From NCBI GenBank assembly GCA_963576785.1, contig OY756146.1, forward strand, positions 992,001 to 1,056,000: a stretch of DNA of 64,000 bases, written 5' to 3'. Under the pieces are notes generated by a model, which did not search any database, had not been told where the DNA came from, and saw only the letters and a list, made by a program, of their open reading frames with translations. Position 1 is the stretch's first letter; each line of letters starts with the position of its first letter. Shown piece after piece: positions 23,864-36,754 of the stretch. A program made the position numbers and the translations under genes. Source of the stretch: Chlorophyllum brunneum. Taxonomy: Eukaryota > Basidiomycota > Agaricomycetes > Agaricales > Agaricaceae.

Positions 23864-26800
23864 ATAACACACCTGACGATCAAGACAGGCCTCCTAGCTC
23901 ACTTCTGAGTGAGTTGAAGGTTTGTTCTCACAACATTGGAAGATCGTATGGAGTGATGGAGACAGTCCTCGTGTGTAGAGGTGACATCGACCTCCTCCTC
24001 ATACAAGAACCCCCATGGAAATATCTCCGCAATATCCCTTCCCCCGTATCTAACGATGGCTCCCCCCTTGTGGAAGGCCCGGTCCACCCAGACTGGATGC
24101 TTCTATCATACCCAATCATTGCCAAAGAAGTCCTCCAAGTTGGATGCTGGCGCTACCCTCAATGGACGGTGAACATGGAACACCGTACCACTCCCCAAGT
24201 TCTCGCATTTGCTCACAAGAGACTTAAGCGACTTCGACCCTCCATTAGAAGAGATATTATAGAACATCGAGACCTCCTGTGCATCTCTCTTTGTGCAGGA
24301 GGAGAAGAACTACTACTGCTGAACGTATACAATGACAGTTGTAACACCACGCTCCACTTCCTTGAGGAGCGTCTCGTTGACCTTCCGCCTTTTCTCTTAA
24401 TAGGTGGAGATATTAACATTCGATCTGAGCAATGGAACCCTTCAACGGATCAACATCCAGCGAGTGCGGACCATCTCCTCATGATCACTGAAGCCCTCAA
24501 TTTAGAGAGGTCAATCCCATCTGCAGCCATACCAACTTGTTATGCCTCAGACCCTAACTTACTAGACACGGTCATAGATCTGTTGTTTGTTTTGGGAATG
24601 TTGCCATACGTCCCCATCCATGCTATCCAGGAAGGCGATCGATACAATTCGGATCATACCCCCCTTCTAATTAGGATTCCTATTCCGCAAATGGAAGTCA
24701 TCATTGAGAGATTGACAATTCCCAAAGAATTGGAAGAGGAAACCAAATTCCTGACAGATATTACAGAAGGAATTAACACCAAGAACTGGCCAATGAATAA
24801 CACAGACAAGCTGGAGAGAGCTGTTGCTGAATTGAAAGGCCTATTTGACAGATCTTGTAATTGCAATGCGAAGAAAACCAAGATCACCACTAGGTCCAAA
24901 ACCTGGTAGAACAAAGAGTGCTCTACTGCTCTTGCAACACACTGCACAGACTGCAAGAACAAGTGCAAATGGAATGTCTTTCGCAAGACCACAAGGAAAA
25001 CAAAAAGAGCATATTTCAACAAGAAGATCCAAGAAATCTCAGTCGACAATAAATGTCTGTGGGATCTGATGCCATGGGTCAAAGCACATGTGCTCCCAGC
25101 TATAGAAGCCATTCACCACAATGGCCGGCCTTATCTCACTATGGACAGCCTGTGGATGGCCCTTGACCAGCACTATAATGTGGCCTACAACAGACTAGTT
25201 AATGTGGCTGTCTTAGATGAACTTCTGCTGCCAATTGGGTTGGACAATAGGACTTGGGTGGATTTCTCTCTTCTTGAGATGATGGAATCACTCAAGAATA
25301 CCTCGACCACATTTCCTGGTCCCACCTTAAACAGATCACCGCCATTGACACCTGTGCTGATCTCCTCCTCAGAATCAGTTGCACATGTCTATCCCTTGGA
25401 CATTGGCCCATGCATTTCAAAAAGTCAACGTCGGTTATTATCCCCAAACCCAACAAACCCGACTACTCCACCCCAAAGGTGTTCAGACCAATTGTCCTAC
25501 TCAACACACTTGGCAAGTTAATAGAAAAAATGCTAGCCAAACAACTCCAATTCGAGGCAGTGAAATTCAAGGTTCTCCACCCTCACCAACTGGGAGCCAT
25601 CCAACAATGATCTACTGAGGATGCAGGACTCTTTCTAACTCACATTATCCAAGGAGCTTGGACAAAGAAGAAAAAGACATCGGTACTCGCATTTGATGTT
25701 GCCCAATTCTTCCCTTTCCTCAATCACGACCTCCTTATCGACATACTGGGTTGGCAGGGATTTCCCCCTCAAATTGCGGAGTTCTTCAACAATTACCTCA
25801 AAGAATGCCACACTATCTACTAGTGGAACAATGAAAGCTCCCCAGAATATGACACAGTGGTGGGAGTGGGCCAAGGCTCAGCTTTAAGTCTCATTCTCTC
25901 TGCTCTGTACCTCGCCCCCCTTCTTCGCATATTTGATGTCCATATGGAGGAACACCACGACAGATGGGACTTTGATGTCCTATCTTTTGTAGATGATGGC
26001 ACCTTAGTCGCGCAATCTCCATCCCTCAAATGGAACATCGAAATCCTTCAACACATGTACCATGAAATGGAGTGGCTCATGAATGAATTTGGCCTTAAAA
26101 TTGAACACAGTAAATCTGAAGTCTTTCATTTCACACATACGAGACAGGACTCCAATCCCTCTATTGACTTGGGATCCCCACCATTCACTGGTCGCACCCC
26201 TCTCAAGCCGAAAGCCTACTAGCGTTACCTCGGTTTCTACTTCGACCGGACGTTAACCTTCAAGGAATACATTCGCTATTACTCCGCCAAGGCAATATCA
26301 ACAATCAAGGCGATGAAAATGCTAGGGAACTCTGTACGTGGTTTGTCCCCTAGTAATAAGTGATTATTATACCGTTCGTGTGTTGTGCTGGTGGCAACAT
26401 ATGGATACCAACTTTGGTTTCACGACAAGTCACGGACTAAAGGGACCTGTGAAATCCTCAACAAGATGCAGCAAAGTGCAGCCCTCTGGATTACCGGGGC
26501 CTTCCGAACTTCTCCCACCAGCAGTGTCGAGTCCCTCACAGGGCTCATGCCCATCAAACTCTATCTCCAAAAGTTGGCTGAACAACAAATGTTGAGACTT
26601 CACATGTTGGACGATGAACACACTTTGGCAAGATTGATGAAAGAGTATCATTCTTCCCCACACTGACTTCACATCAAGAATTTCATGGAGATTCAGAAGA
26701 AGAAGACACTTGGAGCTGTGATGGATATTTTGTGCCCTACCCCTGAGACTCGGTATATAGAACATTTTAACTCTGTTTCTAAATCTCTCTGGCCCGGACA

Positions 26801-27887
26801 TAGGTTACTTGACCGTTTCCCTACTAATGTATCATTTATAGAATTCAACTGGGACAACCCCCACCTCTCGAAGACACTTTGGGACAATGTAACCACAAAT
26901 GCGGCGACAGACTTCAAGTCCATTATTATCGGCATGGACGGCTTGGTCCACCCCAACCCTAACCCGCTTGCTAGCCAGTTCATGGTGGCAGCCACTATTT
27001 GACACTTAGACGGAGGGAGCTCTATCATGAAGAGGCTCAGAGGAACAATGTCAACTGACATGGAACTGGTCGTGCAATACCTGGGAATTACCAAGGTACT
27101 CGCCACCAATAACTATGACCAGGTCAAACACATTCATGTGTTCACCAACTCCCTCGCAGCCTCTCGGCTCCTACTTGATTGTTCGCCACACTCCTACCAG
27201 TGACAGTCTATCCTTACATCGAAGGCACTACTGCCTTGGTTCAACAAATCTGACCAACACTGCCTCTTGTTCTACTACACTCTGTCGAAGTGTAAATATG
27301 GAATACAAAAAGCCACACACAATTGGATTCAAACAGTTGCCTGGCCTAACCAGGGTCAAAATCACCGAGTCCCTAACTCCATAGACTACTTATGCAAGAA
27401 GTCCGCCGAATGAGCTGTTCACACATGGCAAGCCATGTTTGGATTCAAAAAATACAGTGGTAGCTCCTTCCTTCACCTTCCGGTGCGAGCAAATGGGGCC
27501 TCTGCTTTACCATCACACATCAAATCCAGTCCCTGAATATGAGAATGTGATTACCAGCCACAGCTTTTCGCAAGAGCATGTTGTGCCATCCTATGCCATG
27601 CCCTAATTGGGGAATACTAACTACGGTTCTTCCCCAATGAGGACTTATCTTGCCACCATTGTACTAATCAAATGGTCCAGACTAGGTCGCACATCCTCTA
27701 TCGTTGTAACACCTTTGATCATCATTTTGGTGTCGATACCATCAAGGCACTAGTCAACTTCTTGCATCGTAACCCTACCATGTTCAGCTTCCCCCTGGAG
27801 CCTGATCGCCTTTGTTTCCATGCCGGTTCAATACCCCCGCTACATCGTCATCAAGTCTGTCAGAGATTTGGGTCTGTGCCTGTGTGA
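23860..27887 (+). pseudogene. L1 ORF2: APE endonuclease, RT, RNase H, zinc cluster
   Basis: Endonuclease blocks: CSHNIGRSYGVMETVL, LLLIQEPPW, LLIGGDINIR and YNSDHTPLLIR. The RT has FRPIVLLNTLGKLIEKMLAK, VLAFDVAQFFPF, GVGQGSALSLILSAL and an intact FVDDGTL near 25988. RNase H has IIGMDGLVHPNPN near 26925 and HIHVFTNS. The C-terminal finger region is CHHCTNQMVQTRSHILYRC near 27650. First stop at 24907 replaces TGG. Several later stops and frameshifts break it. Confidence 0.9.
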
Positions 27888-28210
27888 ATCCTTTTCTTTT
27901 TCTCTTTTTCTTATGCTCTCCCGGTTATGGATTTCATTCTCATTTCTCTATCTCTCCTTTCCTTGCTCGTCTACTATTTTATATAGTTTTCATTCAATGT
28001 CCATCATTCCCATGGTGTCTGGGCAAAAGCCCTCCTACATGCTAGTACCGTTCATTGTTCTCTCTTGTGTTTGCGAGTTGATAGTTTCTTTCTATCAATT
28101 TCTCTCTTTCACTCTCTCTCTCTGAATTCCTCTCATTCCTTTTCCCTCCATTCAACTTAGGTACCAAATATCTCTATAGTGTATGCACTAGATGGCATCG
28201 AGTCTTGTAG

Positions 28211-28212
<2 letters not shown>

Positions 28213-28245
<33 letters not shown>

Positions 28246-31031
28246 CAACAATTTATATAGTGGTGCTCAAATGCAGTCCGCGTGTACATACATACAAAGG
28301 CAGAACGTACAGAATGTTCGGAGAAGGGAAAGTAAACTACAAGTAAACTAATCCCATGAGACTCGTTGACATCTAGCACGTACACTAGAGAGATGTTTGG
28401 TACCTACGATGTTCAGCGGAAAGAGGAAAGAAAGGAATTCGGAAAGAGAGAGAGTAAGAGAGAGAAATCGATAGAAGAGAAACTATCTACTCGCAATCAC
28501 AAGGGGGAACATCAAATGGTACATAGCGTGTGGGCAGGTATTTACCCAGGCACCACGGGAGAAATGGAAGTTGAATGAAAACTATATAAAATAGTAGATG
28601 AGCGAGGGAAGGGGAGATAGAGAAATGAATTGGAAATCCATAACCGGGAGAGCAAAAGAAAAAAGAGAAAAGAAAAGGATCCTACGCAGGCACAGACCCA
28701 AACCTTCTTTGGACTTGATGACGATGTAACGGTGGAATTGAACCGGCATGGATACGAGGGCGGTCAGGTTCCGGGGGGAAGCTGAACGCAGAGGGGTTGT
28801 GACACAAGAAGTTGACGAATGACTTGATCGTGTCGACGCTGAAGTGGTGATCGAAGTTGTTGTAACGATACAGGATATGTGACCTCGTTTGCACCATTTG
28901 ACTGTTGCAGTGGTGGCACGGAAGATCCTCGTTAGGAAAGAATCGTAGTCGATATTCTCCAATCAGGGCGTGGTATAGTATGGCGCAACAGGCTCTTGCA
29001 AAGAGCTGGGGCTGGTATCTGCATTCTTGTATCCATGGACCGGACTTGATGTGCAACAGTAAGGCAGAGGCCCCATTCGCTCGCACCGGAAGGTGGAGGA
29101 AGGAGCTACCGCTGTAAGTCTTGAACCCAAACATGGCCTGCCATGTGTGAATGGCGTGTTTGGCGGACTTCTTGCGAAGGTAGTCAATCGAGTTCGGTAC
29201 TCAGTGATTTCAACCCCGGTTAGGCCAGGCGACCGTTTGGATCCAGTCGTGCGTGGCTCTTTGTATCCCGTACTTACATTTCGACAGCATGTGATAAAAC
29301 GAAAGGCGGTGTCGGTCTGACTTGTTGAACCAAGCCAGGAGCGCCTTCGAGGTGAGGATGGACTGTCGTTGGCAGGAATGTGGTGAACAGTTGAGTAGGA
29401 GCCAGGAGGCCACGATGGAGTTGGTGAACACATGGATGTGCTCAACCTGGTCGTAGTTGGTAGTGGCAAGCACCTTAGTAATACCTAAGTACTGTGCTAC
29501 CAGTTCTGTGTCCAGCGATGTGGTTCCTCCGAGTCTCTTCATAATAGAGCTTCCGCCATCAAGATGTTGAATGGTGGCTGCCGCCGTAAACTGGCTGGCA
29601 AGCGGATTGGGATTGGGGTGGACCGAGCCGTCCATACCAATCGTGATGGATTTTGCATCTGTCGTTGCGTTCGTCGTTACATCATCCCAAAGCGTCTTTG
29701 AGAGGTGAGGGTTGTCCCGGTTGAATCCTATAAAAGTTACATTAGTAGAGAAACGGTCAAGTAACCTATGTCCGGGCCAGAGAGATTTAGAAACGGAATT
29801 AAAATGTTCTATATACCGAGTCTCGGGGGTGGGGCACGAAAAGTCCATCACAGCTCCAAGTGTCTTCTTCTTCTGAACCTCCGTGAAGTTCTTGATGTGA
29901 AGTCGGTGGGGGGAAGAATGATACTCTTTCGTCAATCTTGCCAATGCGTGTTCATTGTCTAACGTATGAAGCCTCGACGATTGTCGTTCGGCCAACTTTC
30001 GGAGATGAAGTTTGATGGGCATGAGCCCTGCGAGGGACTCTACGCCACCGGTGGGAGAAGTATGGAAGGCTCCAGTAATCCAGAGTGCCGCCCTTTGTTG
30101 CATCTTGTTAAGGATCTCACAAGTTCCCTTGGTGCAGGATTGATCGTGGAACCAGAGTCGGAATCCATATGTTGCAACTGGTACAACACATGAACGGTAT
30201 AGTAGCCTCTTATTGCTGGGGGACAGACCCCTGACGGAGTTCCCCAGCATTTTCATCACCTTGATCATGGATATTGCCTTGGCGGAATAGAATCGAACGT
30301 GTTCTTTGAAAGTCAACGTCCGGTCGAAGTAGAAGCCGAGGTATCGCCAATGGGTCTTCGGTTTGAGGGGGTTGCGTCCCGTGAACAGCGGAGATCCCAG
30401 ATCAATGGAGGGATTTGAGTCCTGTCTTGCACGCGTGAAGTGAAAGATCTCAGACTTGCCGTGTTCAATTTCCAGGCCGAATTCGTTCATGAGCCGCTCC
30501 ATTTCGCAGTACATGTGTTGAAGGATTTCCATGTTCTTCTCCAGAGACGGGGATTGTGCGATTAAAGTGCCGTCATCGACGAATGACAGGACATCAAAGT
30601 CCCACTTGTCACGGTGTTCCTCCATACGGATGTCAAAAACGTGTAAGAGGGGGGCGAGGAATAAAGCGGAGAGGATAGGGCTAAGGACTGAGCCCTGACC
30701 TACTCCTACCGCTGCGTCGTACTCTGGGGAAGTTTCATTGTTCCACCGGTAGGTAGTGCGGCGTTCTTTTAGGTAGTTGTTGAAGAATGCAGTGACTTGG
30801 GGGGGGAATCCTTGTCGTCGTAGAATTTCAATAAGGAGATCGTGGTTGAGGGAAGGGAAGAATTGGGCCACGTCGAATGCAAGCACCGACGTTTTCTTCT
30901 TCTTCATCCAAGCTCCCCTGATAATGTGCGTCAGGAAGAGACCCGCGTCCTCAGTGGACCTCTGGCGGATTGCTCCCAACTGGTGTGGATGGAGAACCTT
31001 GAATTTAATGGCCTCGAATTGGAGTCGCTTG
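28213..31031 (-). mobile_element. LINE L2: 5'-truncated LINE inserted antisense in the L1 3' UTR
   Basis: Minus orientation. The 30-nt T run at 28213-28242 is its poly(A) tail. Target duplication GAGTCTTGTAGGG (28200-28212) and GAGTCTCGTAGGG (31032-31044), one mismatch. Its 5' end is truncated inside the RT (text KRLQFEA is lost or partial), and 2.8 kb remain. It lies inside L1, so it is younger than L1. Confidence 0.93.
28682..31023 (-). pseudogene. L2 ORF2 remnant: RT, RNase H, C-terminal zinc cluster
   Basis: The best-preserved LINE coding stretch in the window. It is open for 589 codons (30979-29210) from HPHQLGAIRQRSTEDAGLF through VLAFDVAQFFPSLNHDLL, GVGQGSVLSPILSALFLAPL, intact FVDDGTL, YLGFYFDRTLTFKEH and RNase H (TIGMDGSVHPNPN, TELVAQYLGITK). 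The first stop at 29210 is TGA where L3 has CGA. Beyond it the frame continues to FGSVPA at 28682 with the zinc cluster CHHCNSQMVQTRSHILYRY. No endonuclease, as it is 5' truncated. Confidence 0.9.
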
Positions 31032-31171
31032 GAGTCTCGTAGGGTTAGTATATGTTTAGTCTACTTTCCTTGCTCTGAACATTCTGTATGTTCTACCTTT
31101 GTATGTATGTACACACAGACTGCATTCGAGCACCGCTATATAAATTGTTGAATTAAAAAAAAAAAAAAAAA

Positions 31172-31857
31172 AACCTTCTGGGCCTCCAACCCAGTTGTTG
31201 AACATTGGTCCAAACATATCACAATTCACTGGCATTTCATCTGTGAACTCATTGAGACAGGCAAAATAGAACTATTTTGTGTAGAGTCTGAGAAGAACTC
31301 TGCTGACATCTGTATGAAAAGTCTGGATACTGTTAAATTCCAACAATGTTGCAATTATTTACCTATTCAGTTTGGTATTTGATTCATATTACACTTTAAG
31401 CTAGGAGGAGTGTTGTTGTCATTTGTGCTTTCTAAGCTGCATTCCATGTGACTAGTTCTTTAGTATATTATTCATCTAATATTTGTCATCGAGGCTACAC
31501 CCTCTGACTCACATTATACACCTTTTATTCATGTATTTCATGAGCTGACTGATCACTGTCACTCCAATTATACTACTGGACACCACTGATGATATTGTAG
31601 TGTTTCAAGAGACTCCATAGTCATTACTGACTCACTATGTATAGTTATTACTCATAGGTCTTAGGGTTTGCTACCCAGACATTTAGTATATAATGCAGTA
31701 TGTATTCCCTTATATTTCCTTAGACAATCCACTCAATTCTTCTACCTCACTCTACTTGACTACACAGCAACTCACTTAGTTCTTTACCATTCTAACTAAC
31801 CACTATCAGTAAGTCAGATTATCCATCTGTCACTGTATGTTACTGTGCTGGAAAACA
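31172..31857 (+). mobile_element. Copia D 3' end: RNase H tail, polypurine tract, 3' LTR
   Basis: After L1, Copia D resumes with the last RNase H codons (TFWASNPVVEHWSKH) and an in-frame end near 31380. A polypurine tract AAGCTAGGAGGAG precedes the LTR at 31414-31857 (444 bp, TGTTGTC to GAAAACA). The LTR contains a TATATAATG-like string near 31688. This LTR abuts 221 bp of other DNA and then Copia E's 5' LTR. Confidence 0.85.
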
Positions 31858-32078
31858 CACTTGACTTGGACCCCTGATAAGCAGTAATCAACAGATGTTG
31901 TTTCTAATGCAATGCATGGTTGGTGGCCATCAAGAGTTGCACAAACTTACTTTCAGAGCCTGTATTTGAGCAGATATCATTAGTGGGAAGTTTTATATGG
32001 TATTGCTGGATAATAGCAAAGTTGTCAGAACAGCTATGTGGTACCCAGCTCATAGTAACTTCCTCTCCGAGTAGGTTG
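31858..32078. other. 221-bp spacer between Copia D and Copia E
   Basis: The only DNA between the two Copia elements. It ends in GGTTG (32074-32078), the target duplication of Copia E. No open frame, no family recognised. If the proposed inversion is undone, its GGTTG end lies next to the GNAT relic across Copia E, so it may be host DNA. Confidence 0.5.
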
Positions 32079-32521
32079 TGTTGTCATTTGTACTTACTAT
32101 AGCTACATTCCATATAACTAGCTGTTCAGTATTATTCATCTAATATTCATCATCAAGGCTGTGCCCTCTGACTCACATTATGTACTATTTCCTCATGTAT
32201 TTCATGAGCTGACTGATTGCTGTCACTCCAATTATGCTACTGGACACTGCTGATGATATTGCAGTGTTTCAAGGGACTCTGTAGTCATTACTAACTCATT
32301 TTGTATCATTATTACTCATAGGTCTTAGGGTTTGCTACCCAAACATTTAGTATATAAAGCAGCATGTATTCCCTTATATTTCTTAAGACAATCTACTCAA
32401 TTTCTACTTCATTCTACTCAACTCACAGCAACTCTTATTAGTACTTCACCATCCTACTAACCAACCTATCAATAAGTCAGATCATCCATCTGCTACTGTG
32501 TAGATACTGTACTGTTCAACA
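32079..32521 (+). repeat. Copia E 5' LTR (443 bp)
   Basis: TGTTGTC to TTCAACA, same length as its proposed partner at 11459-11901. Contains TATATAAAGCAG near 32350, a likely promoter. The following GGTTATGGGCCCTGG is the primer-site position but I cannot assign a tRNA. Confidence 0.88.
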
Positions 32522-35500
32522 GGTTATGGGCCCTGGATTGCCTGCTCTCCATGTGCCATGACTGGCTGCAAGTGGGTTGTAGATATGCTGATCTAACCAG
32601 TCCTGTAGAGCATAGTCTTTCTAGCCCATCCCTCTAACATGACTCAATCATTTCATGCTCTATTGAAGGCTTCCTCATATGGGTTCATAGCTTGAACAGT
32701 ACAGTGGTGCAGATCTGATCACTAATTAAGTCCATTTTTAGACTACAATGTCTTCTCCCATCTCTGTAGTACTTAGCTCTATCCCTGTTCTCTCTGGTAC
32801 TGCCAATTATAATGAGTAGGCAGACTGGATGTAGGATGCCCTTGCATTGGTCTCTGCTGACAGGACTTCTGTAATCAGTGATGAGTTCTTGCTGATACCA
32901 TTGTTGCAAATACACACTTTTGTCCCCACCTATGCAATTGTCCCCTCTTCTACAGGGCAGGAGGCAATTAAACATGCTGTATGCATTCACATGCATTACA
33001 TTGTTTACTTGATCATCAAGAGTAAACTTCCTGCTGAGATGATCAAAGGGAATCTCTCTGATGTCAACAGTATGTGGGTGCATCTGTACACTGCATATGA
33101 CCTAGAGTCCATTTTCAGCCTCTATTTCAAGTATGTTGAGACAATTTACTTCCATCTCCATCCGAATGAGGACCCCTCCAGCCTAATCACCAAGCTTGCT
33201 GTTCTCTACAAACAGCTTGATACTAATAGCAATTGTGCCATACCCAAAATCATCAAAGTGATAACTCTTCTCTCCAGCATCCCAAATGTCTGGAACATCA
33301 TCACTCTCTTCTTAATGGTAAACACTCAGATCTTTGCCATGACCTTTGCTTCAGTCCACAGAGCAATTATGAACCACTGGTCTATGCTTGGAGTAAACCA
33401 GCAGGTAAATAAATTCTCTGGTATTAAACCACAAGGCATGTCCCCTCGCTATCAGGGGTAGCAGCAGTATAGTTCCCTATAGAAGCAGCAGTACCCAGGG
33501 CAGCAGTCACGCCCTCAGCAGCAGCCTTAGGAGGAAGGAGAGAAGAATAAGAGGCAACACAGAGCAAGGGGCAGCAGCAAAGGCCAAGCTAATGAGGTCA
33601 ATGCTGGGTAACTAGCTCCCTCTAGAAATGACACCAGGCAACCGGCATACATGATGGACTTGGTCAACTTTGGCTTTGCCAAGTTGACCACTGAACCAAA
33701 GAAGAGTACTTGCAGCCTCATCACTGTGGTACAGTCCTCCACCCCTCTTCCTTCTTCTCTTCTCTTATGGATGACAAATCCTGCTGAGAAGAAATCTCAA
33801 GATCTCTGGTGCCGCCCAACTCTGTATGTGGCTACCAAGGCAGAAGCCTTAGATCTTTATGAGAAATGCATAGGAAACACTTCCCTCCCCTATCTGGCCT
33901 CTCCTCCAATGGCTGCCTCCATTATGGAGGTTGATGAGCTATTTGGTACCACTCCAGCAGCCAAACTGGTCGTGAGCATTCCAGCTCCAACTGCCATCAA
34001 GATGGATGAGGATGCAGTGTTGATAGGATCTGAGAACAAGGACTACTCAGACAAAGCAATGGTAGATAAGCCAAATCTTGCTAGCTTTTCACACAAATCT
34101 GAAGATTGCTGCAGGAGTATTATATGCATCACTGATGTCCAAGGAGACTCTTGACTGTGTGCACAGAGTACAACCTCAGCCAATATAGATTCTTGGATAA
34201 ATAGCTGGACTAATTATGTACATGCACAATTATGTAAATCTTCAGAAATAATATTTTCTCCTCTATTTTCAAGAGTGAAGAATATGTGTGAAATAATACA
34301 TAGCTGCAGTAGTGTATGTGGATGTGCAATGAATAGGTGACCCTGTAAAATGAGCAATAAATAGCTTTTGGACTCCAGTGCCTCCCTCAATATTACTCCA
34401 AACAAAAGGGATCTTATTAATATTGTCGAAGGTTCTTTTGGATTGGCACAGATTGCAGATGGAGCCACCCTCTTTATTAAATCCTATGGTACTGTCTATT
34501 TAGAGACAGAAGTAAAACTTGAGTCTAGCAAAGTTCAGCAGCATACTTTGCACCTTCACCTGGTATATCACATACCAAAGTTAGATATGAGACTTCTCTC
34601 AACTGGATCCATCATGGATAAAACTGGTCTGATTGCAGAAATGTCAAATGGGAAGACTGTCATTCATGACATTTGTGGTAAACCATTCCTGAGCAGATAG
34701 TGTTGCCAGAGTGCTTCTTTAAACCAAGTTCACTTTGTGAACATATGCATCTTATGTGATGGAGATCTTCAATTCTCTTTGGCTTTGATCAACAAAAATA
34801 CCACATCCTATGATATCTGGCATTGAAGATTCACACACCCATCCGATCAGGCTCTGGGTTACATGCCAAAACACATGGAATCTGTCCTAGTACTTCTATC
34901 AAGAGAACAGAAGGTTTGCTCTGGTTGTGCACCTAGAAAGCTGCCAAACAAGGCCTACCATGAGAATACATCTTGTGTATCCAAGATCCTTGAATTGATC
35001 CATTTGGATCTTCAGGAGCTCCCCATTGTTTCTTACCATAAGTTCAAATGGGTTATGTTCCTTGATGACTACTCTTCCTCTGCGCATTTTTTTCTTACAC
35101 AATAAGTCAGATGCTACATGTACCTTCAAGGCATATGCTGAACTGGTGACAAACCAGATAAGCAAATGCATCAAGCAGGTGTGCTCTGATAATAGAGGAG
35201 AATACATATCTCAGGAACTCAAGGACTACTTTGCTGAGAAAGGAATCCTTCACGAAACAAGTGTGCTACACATTCACCAACAGAATAGGTGTGCCAAACA
35301 TCTAAATCAAACACTTCTAGAAAAGGCACAATCTATGCGACTTGAAGTATGCCTTCCAGCTAGCTACTAGGAGTTTGCTTTCAATATGGCTGCTCATGTC
35401 TATAACAGAACACCTATAAAGCATCTGAAATGGGTCACTCTTATGAGACATGGTTCGGAAGGAAACCTGATGTTTCTCATCTCTGAGTGTTCGGTTGTGG

Positions 35501-36411
35501 GGCCTATATATACCTTCCTAATGAGGTGTGGCAAGATAAACTTGTGCCTAAATCAGAATTGATCTTCATCAGTTACACAGGTAATGGCAGCAATTTCAAG
35601 TTTATGCACTATTAGTGGAACAATTCTATCTTTGTCTCCCCCTATGCTGTCTTCAATGAACTCTACGTTTCCAGATGTCCATCACAGTCTAAACAACAAG
35701 GCCAATTGCTGCCTAATAATAGCAATTCAAATGATCAAGATGGATTAAATCCTCCTCCTTCTGGAAACAGGTTTGTTCCAAGACCATTTAGTCCAAGTAT
35801 GCCACATGTTGGATCACTGCCACTGCCTCCTCATCCACAAACTCCTATTCCTAGTCCTAGAGAGTAGACTCTGTCACCTCTGCCTTTTTTCTTTTCTAGA
35901 GGATCTTCTCCCAGATTATCCTATAAGGATCCGACTCTACCTCCCTTTCTACCTATGCTGTCTCAGCCTCCAGGAGGAGTTAAGGTTGAGGATGATGTTG
36001 AGGAGGCTGCACCTGTGCGTAATCCACATGCTAACAACTGGGCTTCTATACCCATTCCAGAAGGGATCTTTATTCCTCATCCAGACATTGAAGCACCAAG
36101 AAAACTCCATGATCAAACTACTCTTCAGGTTCCATGGAGAGAAGGAAATGTCTATGGTAACCACCAACACCCAAAGGATAACCTTAGGGACTATGAAAAG
36201 TACAAGCCTTTTAGTCAGCCAAGATGAGGACAATGGAATCCTAGCCAACCTAATGTCCCACCAGGGCTTGGTGATTGCATTCCAGAAAAAAATGAGTATG
36301 TACCTGAAAGGCCACAACCTCCCCTATCAGCACATGAGCAGAATATTGATATTGATTTGCCCATACTTGAGCCAAGTGAGGAAGAGCTTTGCTAATTAAT
36401 TTGTGAAGGCA
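32522..36411 (+). pseudogene. Copia E gag-protease-integrase part
   Basis: One frame broken by stops. The ATG near 32750 starts MSSPISVVLSSIPVLSG, a Copia-type gag. Gag continues with MIKGNLSDVNSMWVHLYTAY. A Gln-rich stretch near 33480 follows. The protease motif reads LDSSAS near 34370 (normally DSGA). The pre-integrase zinc part is HRRFTHPSDQALGY-like near 34830, with CSGCAPRKLPNKAY. Integrase core: IHLDLQELP, FLDDYSS, CSDNRGEYISQELKDYF near 35190, with a frameshift near 35100. A proline-rich linker and EEELC at 36385 lead toward the RT. The element then stops at Gypsy B, with GTATG at 36412-36416. Confidence 0.88.
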
Positions 36412-36754
36412 GTATGACCTTAGTCTAGGACTCAGGTTGCAAGTCTTTGGATAAAGACTAAGAAGTAGAGAAGAGTAAGGGATGATACAATTGGTAAAGT
36501 GTAAGGAATACAGTAAGTATTACTATACTTTATATACTAGTGGTGAGTGCTAATAATAAAGAAACAGAGTAAAGGAGTTATAGTGACAAATAGAATGAGT
36601 CAGTAGGAGTACAGCCATACGGAATGAGACAAGGGGTGAAACAGATACACTGGAATGCTGAGTATGACAGGCATATGATAGGAATGTACTGTCTATCTAT
36701 AGTTCATAACAATACCTCCCTTTTTATGTTTACAACCCCATAAAGTATTGTGGT

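Larger units (their letters stand above)
21638..31171 (+). mobile_element. LINE L1: near-full-length non-LTR retrotransposon, interrupted by L2
   Basis: Starts ATCCCTTCTT, as L3 does, and ends in a poly(A) run at 31155-31171. Flanked by a 15-bp target duplication AACCTTCTGGGCCTC (21623-21637 and 31172-31186), whose AA overlaps the poly(A). It has a 123-bp 5' UTR, ORF1 (zinc knuckles), ORF2 (endonuclease, RT, RNase H, C-terminal zinc cluster) and a 3' UTR split at 28212 by L2. APE endonuclease plus RNase H suggests the Tad/I group. Both ORFs are broken by stops and frameshifts. Confidence 0.93.

Noticed and set aside
28213..28242. T run as a microsatellite
   Set aside because: It is the poly(A) tail of the antisense LINE L2, flanked by that element's target duplication.
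31858..32078. Upstream exon of the GNAT gene
   Set aside because: The region has several stops in each frame and no GNAT motif. Left as unassigned spacer.
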